From Caulobacteraceae bacterium (GTDB taxonomy: Bacteria; Pseudomonadota; Alphaproteobacteria; Caulobacterales; Caulobacteraceae), in assembly GCA_947456005.1 (NCBI GenBank), contig CANGRP010000057.1, positions 1 to 11,147 of the forward strand: a stretch of DNA of 11,147 nucleotides. Direction: 5' to 3'. A program made the translations under genes and the position numbers. Of the stretch, positions 1-6,512 are shown one piece after another (positions within the stretch are counted from its first letter, which is position 1; the number at the start of each line of letters is the position of its first letter). The notes below the pieces were generated by a model. It was not told the DNA's origin. It made no database searches and saw only the letters and a program-made list of their open reading frames with translations.

Positions 1-1
1 C

Positions 2-133
2 AAGGCCGCCCTGAGAAAGGCCGCTGCCCGCACCGTCGACACCCTCTGGGACGCCATCGCCCGGATCATCCAGACCTTCTCCCCCCAAGAATGCCGGAAC
101 TACTTCTCCGCCGCCGGATATGATGCAGACTGA
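2..133 (+). CDS. IS630-family transposase, C-terminal fragment (runs in from left edge)
   Basis: The only open frame at the left edge encodes 43 residues ending in a TGA at 131-133. It reads KAALRKAAARTVDTLW, then a short hydrophobic helix, then a tail with ECRNYFSAAGYDAD. This basic-helix plus ECxNYFxAAGYD tail is the C-terminus I recognise from IS630-family DDE transposases common in Alphaproteobacteria. The catalytic DDE part lies outside the window, so activity cannot be judged. The IS end sequence follows directly, which supports the call. The family assignment rests on the tail only. Confidence 0.75.
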   Translation, partial: KAALRKAAARTVDTLWDAIARIIQTFSPQECRNYFSAAGYDAD

Positions 134-148
134 TCGGAAAATGCTCTA
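134..148 (+). mobile_element. Probable right terminal inverted repeat of the IS630-type element
   Basis: Directly after the transposase stop comes TCGGAAAATGCTCTA. Its reverse complement, TAGAGCATTTTCCGA, resembles the outer ends of alphaproteobacterial IS630 elements, which insert at and duplicate a TA dinucleotide. The TA at 147-148 is the likely target duplication. The left end is outside the window, so the matching repeat and second TA cannot be checked here. Confidence 0.55.
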
Positions 149-179
149 GGCTGCCCGCCATTCGATAGGGGGGATTCCA

Positions 180-1499
180 TTGACTCAGTTTTTCCGCAGC
201 CTGGCGTCGGCTGTCGCCGTCGCAGCACTCATTTCCGCGCCTCAGGCCCTGGCCGCGCCGCGCAAGGCCGCCGAGGTGAAGCCCGAGGCCGTCGGCTTCG
301 ACTCCGCCCGCCTGAAGCGCCTGGACGACGCCATGGCCAAGGTGGTCGCCGACGGGCGCGTGTCCGGCATGACGACCCTGCTGGTGCGCCACGGTCAGGT
401 GGTCGGCTTCAAGACCTACGGCCAGAAGGACCTCGCCACCGGCGCGCCGATGGAGAAGGACACCATCTTCCGCATCTACTCCATGACCAAGCCGATCACC
501 GGCGTCGCGATGATGATCCTCTTCGAGGAGGGCAAGTGGAAGCTGGACGACCCGGTGACCAAGTTCATTCCCGAGTTCAAGAACCTGAAGGTGATGACCG
601 GGGTGGACGACAAGGGGAACATGATCACGGTTCCCGTTGAACGGCCGCCCACCATGCGCGAGATCATGAGTCACACCGCCGGCTTCGGTTACGGGCTGGG
701 CGACCGGCATCCCGTGGACCGCATGTTCCGCGAGAAGCGGGTGCTGGGGGCCACCGGGCTGAATGACATGATCACCCGGATCGCGGACATCCCGCTGATG
801 TTCCAGCCCGGTACGGCCTGGTACTATTCGGTCTCGGTCGACATCCAGGGGGCCATCGTCGAGCGGATCAGCGGCCAGACCCTCGGCGCCTTCATGGAGG
901 AGCGAATCTTCCGCCCGCTCAAGATGGCGGACACCGGATTCTACGTCCCCGCCGGCAAGACGGATCGTCTGGCCACGCTCTACATGACGGATCCCAAGAC
1001 CCGTCAGAACGTTCTCGCCACCGCCATCTTCGACAACCCGCCGCCGGACTACACCAAGCCGCCTGCGGCGGAATCGGGGGGCGGCGGCCTGGTCTCCACC
1101 ACCTCGGACTTTGGCCGGTTCTCCCAGATGCTTCTCAATGGCGGCGAACTGGATGGCGCACGGATCCTCGCCCCGGCGACGGTGGAGCTGATGCGCACCA
1201 ACGTCATCCCGAAGAGCGTGCTGGTGACCTCGAACGGAACCTCGGGCTCCCGCTTCAACGAGGCGGTGGGCTTTGGCCTGGACTTCATGGTCAACCTGGA
1301 CCCGCGGGCTTCGGGAAGCCTCGAGGGCGCCAACACCATGAGCTGGGGCGGCGCCGCCGGCACCTGGTTCTGGATCGATCCGACCAACGATCTCTACTTC
1401 GTCGGCATGGTCCAACGGCTTGGCGGCACGGGTGGCGAGGACCTCGGTACGGCCGCCCGGACCCTCACCTACCAAGCCCTGGTCGACCCGAAGAAGTAG
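180..1499 (+). CDS. Exported serine hydrolase of the beta-lactamase/family VIII esterase superfamily
   Basis: This 439-residue protein has the penicillin-binding-protein/class C beta-lactamase fold signature. The nucleophile motif SMTK is at 101-104 (Ser101, Lys104). A Tyr motif WYYSVS lies at 214-219, Tyr216 being the likely catalytic tyrosine. WGGAAGT at 389-395 replaces the KTG/HxG strand motif. Residues 1-26 form a Sec signal peptide ending in ALA, so it should act in the periplasm. The start is TTG at 180: AGGGGGGA at 167-174 is a strong ribosome site, and later ATGs would remove the signal peptide. Family members hydrolyse esters, peptides or beta-lactams; the substrate cannot be told from sequence, and true beta-lactamase activity is unlikely without a KTG motif. 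An IS end lies about 30 bp upstream. It is followed by a hairpin and aspS on the same strand. Confidence 0.88.
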   Translation: MTQFFRSLASAVAVAALISAPQALAAPRKAAEVKPEAVGFDSARLKRLDDAMAKVVADGRVSGMTTLLVRHGQVVGFKTYGQKDLATGAPMEKDTIFRIYSMTKPITGVAMMILFEEGKWKLDDPVTKFIPEFKNLKVMTGVDDKGNMITVPVERPPTMREIMSHTAGFGYGLGDRHPVDRMFREKRVLGATGLNDMITRIADIPLMFQPGTAWYYSVSVDIQGAIVERISGQTLGAFMEERIFRPLKMADTGFYVPAGKTDRLATLYMTDPKTRQNVLATAIFDNPPPDYTKPPAAESGGGGLVSTTSDFGRFSQMLLNGGELDGARILAPATVELMRTNVIPKSVLVTSNGTSGSRFNEAVGFGLDFMVNLDPRASGSLEGANTMSWGGAAGTWFWIDPTNDLYFVGMVQRLGGTGGEDLGTAARTLTYQALVDPKK

Positions 1500-1529
1500 G
1501 CGTCGGGGACGGCTTCGGCCCGCGCGCGG

Positions 1530-1556
1530 GGGGCGGAAACCTTGACTTTCCGCCCC
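1530..1556 (+). terminator. Strong hairpin between hydrolase gene and aspS (possible terminator)
   Basis: GGGGCGGAAA (1530-1539) and TTTCCGCCCC (1547-1556) are perfect 10-bp inverted arms around a 7-nt loop. Position, 30 bp after the hydrolase stop, fits a terminator. There is no U-run (only TT follows), so it may act weakly or only protect the RNA 3' end. The loop and second arm hold TTGACT (1542-1547), a good -35 match, so the same sequence could belong to the aspS promoter; no convincing -10 is seen at the right distance. Confidence 0.5.
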
Positions 1557-1603
1557 TTGCATGCGCCCTTCCGCGCCTTGGATTCCGGAGCCCCTTCGAC
1601 CCC

Positions 1604-3382
1604 ATGCACGCCTATCGCACCCACACCTGCGGCGCCCTGCGCGCCGGCGACACTGGCCAATCCGTCCGCCTGTCGGGTTGGATCAATCGCAAGCGCGACC
1701 ATGGCGGCCTGGTCTTCGTGGACCTGCGCGACCATTACGGCCTGACCCAGCTGGTCTTCGCGCCGGAAACCCCCGGCTTCGACACCATCGAGCGACTGCG
1801 CGCCGAGAGCGTCATCCGGATTGACGGCGAGGTCGTGGCCCGCACCCCCGAGACCGTGAACCCGAACCTGGATACCGGTGAGGTCGAGGTGCGCGTGCGG
1901 GCCGTCGAGGTCCTGTCCGAGGCCGCCGAGCTGCCCCTGCCGGTCTTCGGCGAGCCCGACTATCCGGAAGAGATCCGGCTGAAGCACCGGTACCTGGACC
2001 TGAGGCGCGAGACCCTGCACCGCAACATCGTCCTGCGCTCGAAGGTCATCCACTCGATCCGCAACCGGATGATCGGCCAGGGCTTCCTGGAGTACCAGAC
2101 CCCGATCCTGACGGCGTCGTCGCCGGAGGGCGCCCGGGACTTCCTGGTGCCTTCGCGCATACACCCCGGGACCTTCTACGCCCTTCCCCAGGCGCCCCAG
2201 CAGTTCAAGCAGCTGCTGATGGTCTCGGGCTTCGACCGCTACTTCCAGATCGCCCCCTGTTTCCGGGACGAGGACCTGCGCGCCGACCGCAGCCTGGAAT
2301 TCTACCAGCTCGACGTCGAGATGAGCTTCGTCACCCAGGAGGACGTCTTCGCCGCCATCGAACCCGTCATGCACGGCGTGTTCGAGGAGTTCGCCGGGGG
2401 CAAGCCGGTCACCCCCTATCCCTTCCAGCGCATCCCCTACCGGGAGGCCATGCAGAAGTACGGCTCCGACAAGCCGGACCTGCGCAACCCCCTGGTCATG
2501 CAGGATGTGTCCGAGCCCTTCCGCGGCGGCGGCTTCGGCGTCTTCGCCCGCATGCTGGAAAGCCCGAAGACCGCCATCTGGGCCATCCCGGCGCCGGGCG
2601 GCGGCAGCCGGGCCTTCTGCGACCGGATGAACAGCTGGGCCCAGTCCGAGGGCCAGCCGGGCCTGGGCTACATCTTCTGGCGCGAGGGCGAGGAGGGCGG
2701 CGCGGGGCCGATCGCCAAGAACCTCGGCCCCGAGCGCACCGAGGCGATCCGCGAGCAGCTGGGTCTGAAGGTGGGCGATGCGGCCTTCTTTGTCGGTGGC
2801 GATCCCAAGGTCTTCACCAAGTTCGCCGGCCTCGCCCGCACCCGGGTCGGGACGGAACTGGACCTGGTGGACGAGAACCGCTTCGAGTTCGTCTGGATCG
2901 TCGACTTCCCGATGTTCGAGCTGAACGAGGAGACGGGGCTGGTGGATTTCTCCCACAACCCCTTCTCCATGCCGCAGGGCGAGCTTGAGGCGCTGAACAC
3001 CCGCGATCCGCTGGACATCCTGGCCTACCAGTACGACATCGTCTGCAATGGTTATGAGCTCTGCTCGGGCGCCATCCGGAACCACCGGGCGGACGTCATG
3101 CTGCGGGCCTTCGAGATCGTCGGCATGGGCGCTGAGGATGTGGAAAGCGCCTTCGGTGGCATGCTCAACGCCTTCCGCTATGGCGCGCCGCCGCACGGGG
3201 GCCTGGCGCCCGGCATCGACCGGATCGTCATGCTGCTGGCGGGCCAGACGGCCATCCGCGAGGTCATCGCCTTCCCGATGAACCAGCAGGGCCAGGACCT
3301 TCTGATGAGCGCGCCGTCGGCGGTCGAGGACAAGCAGCTCAAGGAGTTGCACATCCGCACGGCCCTGCCGATCAAGACCTGA
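1604..3382 (+). CDS. aspS: Aspartyl-tRNA synthetase (probably aspartyl/asparaginyl non-discriminating)
   Basis: A full-length (592 aa) bacterial-type AspRS, a cytoplasmic class II enzyme that charges tRNA with aspartate using ATP. The N-terminal OB-fold anticodon domain is residues 1-105. The class II core starts near 125 with YLDLRR at 130-135. The aspartate/ATP region QAPQQFKQLLM is at 196-206. Motif 2, FRDEDLRADR, is at 220-229. The bacterial GAD insertion is about 300-420. Motif 3, GLAPGIDRIVML, is at 533-544. The anticodon-loop position after RKRD is His33 where the discriminating E. coli enzyme has Leu, a residue associated with enzymes that also charge tRNA-Asn; that conclusion is inference. 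The ATG at 1604 is the only good N-terminus; GGAG at 1587-1590 is rather far (13 nt). Stop is 9 bp from the convergent pentapeptide gene. Confidence 0.97.
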   Translation: MHAYRTHTCGALRAGDTGQSVRLSGWINRKRDHGGLVFVDLRDHYGLTQLVFAPETPGFDTIERLRAESVIRIDGEVVARTPETVNPNLDTGEVEVRVRAVEVLSEAAELPLPVFGEPDYPEEIRLKHRYLDLRRETLHRNIVLRSKVIHSIRNRMIGQGFLEYQTPILTASSPEGARDFLVPSRIHPGTFYALPQAPQQFKQLLMVSGFDRYFQIAPCFRDEDLRADRSLEFYQLDVEMSFVTQEDVFAAIEPVMHGVFEEFAGGKPVTPYPFQRIPYREAMQKYGSDKPDLRNPLVMQDVSEPFRGGGFGVFARMLESPKTAIWAIPAPGGGSRAFCDRMNSWAQSEGQPGLGYIFWREGEEGGAGPIAKNLGPERTEAIREQLGLKVGDAAFFVGGDPKVFTKFAGLARTRVGTELDLVDENRFEFVWIVDFPMFELNEETGLVDFSHNPFSMPQGELEALNTRDPLDILAYQYDIVCNGYELCSGAIRNHRADVMLRAFEIVGMGAEDVESAFGGMLNAFRYGAPPHGGLAPGIDRIVMLLAGQTAIREVIAFPMNQQGQDLLMSAPSAVEDKQLKELHIRTALPIKT

Positions 3383-3391
3383 AGCCTCGGG

Positions 3392-3943
3392 TCAGTCGCG
3401 GGGGCAGGGGCGAAGGGTGAGGCCCCGGGGCAGGCGGACGGTCCCGGTCGTGCAGGCGCCGTCCAGCTGCTCCTGCCTCAGGTTGCGGGCATTGCTGAGA
3501 TCGACGACGGAGAAGGTGACGCCCCGCAGGCTGGCCCCTTCGAAGTCCGCCCCATTGAAGCTCACGCCGCGGACCCGAGCGCCGTCCAGGCGCACGTCCT
3601 TCAACCGGGCGCCGTCAAAGTCGGCGCCTGTGATGGCGGCGCCGGTGAGGTCGCTGCGGGTGAGGTCAGACTTGCTGAAGTCCGACCCGGTGAAGTGGAC
3701 ATCCCGCAGATTGGCGCCGACAAGCGCCGAGCCGGAGAAGTCCGCCCCGAGGAACTGTGCGCCGGGCAGTTGTCTTCCGGACAGGTCACAATTGATGCAG
3801 GCCCCGCCGAAGCTGACGGCGCGGGGAATGTCCTTCGCGGGCATGAAGGACAGGGCCTGCGCCGGGTGCGCCCCGCCGAAGGTGGCGAGGGCGGACAGCA
3901 CGACGGCTCTGGAAACAAGACGCCGGAAAGGGGGTGGAGGCAT
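3392..3943 (-). CDS. Exported pentapeptide-repeat protein
   Basis: A 183-residue protein with a Sec signal peptide (1-30, ending AQA) and about 20 tandem A(D/N)LXX-type five-residue repeats from about residue 53 to 155, for example GADFS, GANLR, GADFD, GARLK, GADFE. Such repeats fold into a right-handed square beta-helix. The signal peptide puts it in the periplasm or outer envelope, unlike the cytoplasmic Qnr/MfpA gyrase-mimic proteins. Four cysteines are present (49, 52, 164, 180): CINC just before the helix and two after it, which could cap the helix through disulfides. Function is unknown. No good ribosome site precedes the ATG; it was chosen because it gives an intact signal peptide. It is convergent with aspS and divergent from the DUF6665-like gene. 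Confidence 0.85.
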   Translation of the reverse strand: MPPPPFRRLVSRAVVLSALATFGGAHPAQALSFMPAKDIPRAVSFGGACINCDLSGRQLPGAQFLGADFSGSALVGANLRDVHFTGSDFSKSDLTRSDLTGAAITGADFDGARLKDVRLDGARVRGVSFNGADFEGASLRGVTFSVVDLSNARNLRQEQLDGACTTGTVRLPRGLTLRPCPRD

Positions 3944-4026
3944 GAGCGGCCTATGGGCCCAGGAGCCGTGTCCCGCTACTTAAATTGCTGTAACTGAATG
4001 CGAACCGCCACCTTCGGAGCTGCGCC

Positions 4027-4347
4027 ATGAGCCTGCGTCTTCCCCGCCTTGGACAGCCCTCCGCCACGGACCGCGAGACCGGACTGAGTGCTCTTGAGGC
4101 GGAGATGAAGTCGGAGGCCGCCGCGGCGCTGGGTCGGGCCGGAAGCCGCGCCGAGGCGGCCCTCGCCCGGCTGGCCGATCCCGAAGCCCTCGCTGAGGTG
4201 GGGCGGGAGGTGCTCCTGCGCCAGGCTGCAGAGGCTGTCTGGAGCTTCTTCATCCAGCGGGAAGCCTGCGGGCTGAAGGACCAGCGTCAGGTGATCGCCG
4301 ATCTGGGAATCCCCAGGGCCGTAATGGTCCGCCTGGGTGCTCGCTAG
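4027..4347 (+). CDS. Small alpha-helical protein, DUF6665-like
   Basis: A 106-residue soluble protein without signal peptide or membrane segment. The N-terminus is variable, followed by a long Ala/Glu/Arg-rich helix (about 20-75) and a conserved-looking C-terminal part, WSFFIQREACGLKDQRQVI at 71-89, then LGIPRAVMVRLG. The QREACGL(K/R)D block and IPR ending match my recollection of DUF6665 proteins of Caulobacterales and other Alphaproteobacteria, whose role is unknown. Ribosome site GGAG at 4016-4019 sits 7 nt before the ATG. It diverges from the pentapeptide gene across an 83-bp gap (3944-4026) in which I see no clear promoter pair. Real gene with good confidence; family name less certain. 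Confidence 0.7.
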   Translation: MSLRLPRLGQPSATDRETGLSALEAEMKSEAAAALGRAGSRAEAALARLADPEALAEVGREVLLRQAAEAVWSFFIQREACGLKDQRQVIADLGIPRAVMVRLGAR

Positions 4348-4370
4348 GGGATAGATCCTGACATTGGAAA

Positions 4371-4422
4371 CCCGTTGGGGACGGCTTGGTGAGGGTCCGC
4401 TTCCGGGTGCCGAGCCAACGGG
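4371..4422 (+). other. Inverted repeat after the DUF6665-like gene
   Basis: CCCGTTGG (4371-4378) and CCAACGGG (4415-4422) are perfect 8-bp inverted arms 36 nt apart. The second arm lies inside repeat copy R1, so this hairpin competes with the R1 fold. It could end transcripts from the upstream gene, but there is no T-run. Confidence 0.35.
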
Positions 4423-4443
4423 AAGAAGCGACCCTTGGCGGAC
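4391..4443. repeat. Dispersed inverted-repeat element, copy R1 (3' side of GNAT gene)
   Basis: This stretch aligns without gaps to copy R2 at 40 of 53 positions (75%), including an identical GTGCCGAGCCAACG block. Ends GGTCCGC (4394-4400) and GCGGACC (4438-4444) are inverse complements. CGCTTC/GAAGCG inside it can also pair. The last part, CGACCCTTGGCGGAC (4429-4443), matches the sequence at the 3' end of the phosphotransferase gene at 13 of 15 positions. It abuts the GNAT stop codon (4444-4446). Confidence 0.65.
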
Positions 4444-4872
4444 CTAAAGGTCTTTGACGAAGAACACTTCAGGGGTTTGCTGCATTACGCCGAACGTCAG
4501 TTCACCTGACAACGCGAACCCATTTCGCCGATGCCACTGCTGAGGTTCGGGCTCGTCCGTCATGCTGGAGGTCATAATGGTCTTGGAGCCGGACTGGCGC
4601 ATAGCTGCTTCCCAGAACTGAAAGAGCATCGTGCCGACGCCCTTTGACCGCCACTCTGGTGCCACCCAGATGAGGTCCATGAACGGTAGTGTTCCCCAGA
4701 ACCAGCTGAACCGCATGAAGCCGACGGGAGCACCGTGACGTATCGCAATCAGGTACTCGTCGTGAGCGATGCAACGTTCGATCCACGCCGGAGCGGCGTG
4801 GTGATCGACCGTCTTGAGCCAGCCCAGATCGCTAAGGCCGGCTGGCCGCACATGGAGAGACACTTCGGGCAT
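4444..4872 (-). CDS. GNAT-family N-acetyltransferase
   Basis: A complete 142-residue GNAT enzyme, transferring an acetyl group from acetyl-CoA to an amine of unknown identity in the cytoplasm. The acetyl-CoA-binding motif A is clear: strand DLIWVAPEW then RSKGVG (75-80, R/QxxGxG) followed by helix TMLFQFWEAA. The motif B end WHRRNGF is at 113-119, with Trp/Gly-Phe placement usual for the fold. The nearest annotated relatives would be small stand-alone GNATs typical of accessory regions. It is visibly less GC-rich than aspS and is bounded by repeat copies R1 and R2. The ATG at 4872 is preceded by a palindrome instead of a clear ribosome site; GTG at 4861-4863 is an alternative start. Confidence 0.85.
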   Translation of the reverse strand: MPEVSLHVRPAGLSDLGWLKTVDHHAAPAWIERCIAHDEYLIAIRHGAPVGFMRFSWFWGTLPFMDLIWVAPEWRSKGVGTMLFQFWEAAMRQSGSKTIMTSSMTDEPEPQQWHRRNGFALSGELTFGVMQQTPEVFFVKDL

Positions 4873-4873
4873 G

Positions 4874-4888
4874 CCCGCATTATGCGGG
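4874..4888 (-). promoter_or_regulatory. 15-bp palindrome touching the GNAT start codon
   Basis: CCCGCAT T ATGCGGG is a perfect 7-bp inverted repeat one base away from the GNAT ATG. Read on the minus strand it contains CATAAT, a 5-of-6 match to a -10 hexamer ending 6 nt before the ATG. This suggests an operator over a promoter, possibly with a leaderless transcript, or an RNA hairpin hiding the start. No convincing -35 is visible at 16-18 bp. Confidence 0.4.
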
Positions 4889-4950
4889 ATCAGCGCCCGC
4901 TAACCACCCTGAACCGACATTCATGGCGTTCGCTTAGAGGTCGGTGAGCT

Positions 4951-5003
4951 GAGGGTCTGCTCACAGGTGCCGAGCCAACGGTGAAATTCGACCCGAAGCG
5001 GTC
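4951..5003. repeat. Dispersed inverted-repeat element, copy R2 (upstream of GNAT gene)
   Basis: It aligns ungapped with R1 at 40 of 53 positions and shares the exact 14-mer GGTCTGCTCACAGG (4954-4967) with copy R4 at 7407-7420. GTGAGC (4944-4949) and GCTCAC (4959-4964) form a small hairpin at its left end. It sits in the 190-bp gap between the divergent GNAT gene and the 45-codon ORF. The rest of this gap (4889-4950, 5006-5062) holds no gene I can support. Confidence 0.65.
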
Positions 5004-5062
5004 ATTGTCAGCCGCGTGCAGCTGATTCAATATCCGGGGTGGCGAGCAGAATTGGAGGCGTC

Positions 5063-5200
5063 GTGAGCGATCCGGAACACGCAAGAGCGAACCCGCTCAG
5101 AAACATCGAAGCAAAGACCGGGTCGTCGATGAGCGAGATGCGCACGGCAGTATCCGCGGCGGGCCACGATCTTAACCACTCGACAGGTGACCGCCCATGA
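5063..5200 (+). CDS. Small 45-residue ORF overlapping the sugar dehydrogenase start
   Basis: A GTG start at 5063 is preceded by GGAGG (5054-5058) with 4-nt spacing. The frame runs 45 codons to a TGA that overlaps the next gene's start as ATGA (5197-5200), the classic arrangement for translational coupling. The middle, NPLRNIEAKTGSSMSEMR, resembles the first helix of DUF4287-type proteins, which normally continue to 60 residues or more with a KHGE..L motif. Here the tail differs (AGHDLNHSTGDRP). It is therefore either a tiny leader-like protein or the stump of a DUF4287 gene cut when the sugar dehydrogenase gene arrived. Family similarity is from memory and weak. Confidence 0.45.
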   Translation: MSDPEHARANPLRNIEAKTGSSMSEMRTAVSAAGHDLNHSTGDRP

Positions 5201-6405
5201 TCAAGCCGACCTCGACTGTTACGAACAAGCCGGTCCGTAATCCTCGTCCGTGGGCGGTTGCGCTCGCCGGCGCATTCGTGCTGACCGGCGGGGCCGTCGC
5301 CGCCGTCTCGGCCCTGGCGGAGTCCTCAGCCCCACCCAACGCGCCGTTCCGGATCGAGGAAGTCGCCGACCTCGACCAGCCCTGGGCCATGACCTTCCTG
5401 CCCGACGGCCGCATGTTGATCACCGAGAAGGCTGGCCAGCTGTTAGTGCTCTCAGCAGACGGCAAACAGCGAAAGACCGTGACCGGCGCCCCCGCCGTGA
5501 CGTCCCAGGGACAGGGCGGGCTGATGGATGTCGTGCTTCACCCCCGGTTCGCCAAGAACCGGATGGTTTACCTCAGCTATTCGGAAGCCGCCGGTAAGGA
5601 CACGAGCCTGGTCCTGGCGCGCGGCGTGTTCAATGACGGAGACGCCCCGTCGCTACGCAACGTGCAGACGCTTTTCCGCGGCCCCAAGTATGACGCCAAG
5701 GCGGGCCACTATTCTGGCCGCATCGCGTTCTCGCCCGAGGGCAAGCTGTTTTTCGCCGTCGGTGATCGCCAGCAGTGGGACGGTTTCCAGCGCACGGAGC
5801 CGCAGGATATCAAAATCCTCTCAGGCAAGGTTCTGCGCCTCAACGACGACGGCACGCCGGCAGCTGGCAATCCCCTGGCCGCGCGGGGCGGTGATCCCGC
5901 CATCTGGACCTATGGCCACCGCAACCTCCTCGGCCTGGCATTCGACGCAAACGGCAACCTGTGGGAACAGGAGATGGGCCCTCTGGGCGGGGACGAGGTC
6001 AATCTGATCCTGCCCGGCCGCAACTACGGATGGCCGGTCGTCTCCAATGGCGACAACTACCCGGGCCCGCCGACCAATGGGGCGGCGATCCCGGATCATA
6101 GCCCTGGCGACGGCTTTGAGGCGCCGAAGGTCTGGTGGAATCCCGCCATATCGCCCGCGGGAATGATGGTCTATTCCGGCAAGCTCTGGCCGCAGTGGCG
6201 CGGCGATCTCTTCATCGGCGGTCTGTCCAGTCGGAGTCTGGTCAGGGTCGATGTCAACGGACCCGACGCCACGAAGGGCGACCAGTTCGCGCTGGGTACG
6301 CGCATTCGCGAGCCGGAGGAGGGGCCTGACGGCTCAATCTATCTTCTCACCGATGGCCGGCGCGGCTCCGACGGGAAGCTGGTGAAGCTGACGCCCAAGA
6401 GGTGA
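5197..6405 (+). CDS. Exported PQQ-type sugar dehydrogenase (glucose/sorbosone dehydrogenase fold)
   Basis: A 402-residue six-bladed beta-propeller of the glucose/sorbosone dehydrogenase family, close in type to soluble aldose sugar dehydrogenases. These oxidise aldoses in the periplasm using PQQ and pass electrons to an acceptor. The signal or anchor segment is residues 17-41, ending ALA. The propeller starts with QPWAMTFLPDG (61-71). The hallmark HYSGRI gives the presumed catalytic base His171, and YGHRN at 239-243 gives the PQQ-binding Arg242. EMGPLGGDEVN (259-269) and RNYGWP (275-280) are conserved family blocks. WNPAISPAGM is at 314-323. Ribosome site AGGTGA (5185-5190) is 6 nt before the ATG. 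No PQQ-synthesis gene lies nearby. It is opposite in strand to both neighbours and stands between repeat copies R2 and R3. Confidence 0.92.
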   Translation: MIKPTSTVTNKPVRNPRPWAVALAGAFVLTGGAVAAVSALAESSAPPNAPFRIEEVADLDQPWAMTFLPDGRMLITEKAGQLLVLSADGKQRKTVTGAPAVTSQGQGGLMDVVLHPRFAKNRMVYLSYSEAAGKDTSLVLARGVFNDGDAPSLRNVQTLFRGPKYDAKAGHYSGRIAFSPEGKLFFAVGDRQQWDGFQRTEPQDIKILSGKVLRLNDDGTPAAGNPLAARGGDPAIWTYGHRNLLGLAFDANGNLWEQEMGPLGGDEVNLILPGRNYGWPVVSNGDNYPGPPTNGAAIPDHSPGDGFEAPKVWWNPAISPAGMMVYSGKLWPQWRGDLFIGGLSSRSLVRVDVNGPDATKGDQFALGTRIREPEEGPDGSIYLLTDGRRGSDGKLVKLTPKR

Positions 6406-6480
6406 CACAAGGGGCTGTCCAAGAGTGACGCCTGGCGCACAGCGGACCGGCGCAACCTTGAGTTTTACCCTGCGGAAGCG

Positions 6481-6506
6481 GGAAGGTCTGCCGACCCTCA
6501 GCGGAC
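6481..6506. repeat. Dispersed element, short copy R3 (3' side of phosphotransferase gene)
   Basis: It starts with GGAAGGTCTGC, identical to 11 bases in copy R4 (7403-7413), and continues with CGACCCTCAGCGGAC (6492-6506), which matches the end of R1 at 13 of 15 positions. It looks like the left and right halves of the R1/R2 element with the middle missing. It ends 6 bp from the phosphotransferase stop codon. The rest of 6406-6480 shows no gene. Confidence 0.5.
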
Positions 6507-6512
6507 GCTCGC

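Noticed and set aside
180..1499. True beta-lactamase giving drug resistance
   Set aside because: The SxxK and Tyr motifs fit the superfamily, but the KTG motif is replaced by WGG, as in esterase-like members.
66..1562. Long minus-strand open frame (498 codons) opposite the serine hydrolase gene
   Set aside because: It mirrors a well-supported coding gene, is rich in His/Arg/Gly/Val as expected from antisense GC-biased codons, and has no recognisable domain.
173..1585. GANTC (CcrM-type) sites just upstream of the hydrolase (173-177) and aspS (1581-1585) starts as cell-cycle control
   Set aside because: Two 5-bp sites can occur by chance, several others lie inside genes, and nothing else indicates cell-cycle regulation.
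1469..3352. Long minus-strand open frame (627 codons) opposite aspS
   Set aside because: It is an antisense shadow of aspS, lacks any motif and would overlap almost the whole of an essential gene.
3417..3983. Plus-strand open frame of 188 codons opposite the pentapeptide gene
   Set aside because: The minus frame has a signal peptide and regular pentapeptide repeats. The plus frame is their antisense image with periodic Arg/Ser/Pro.
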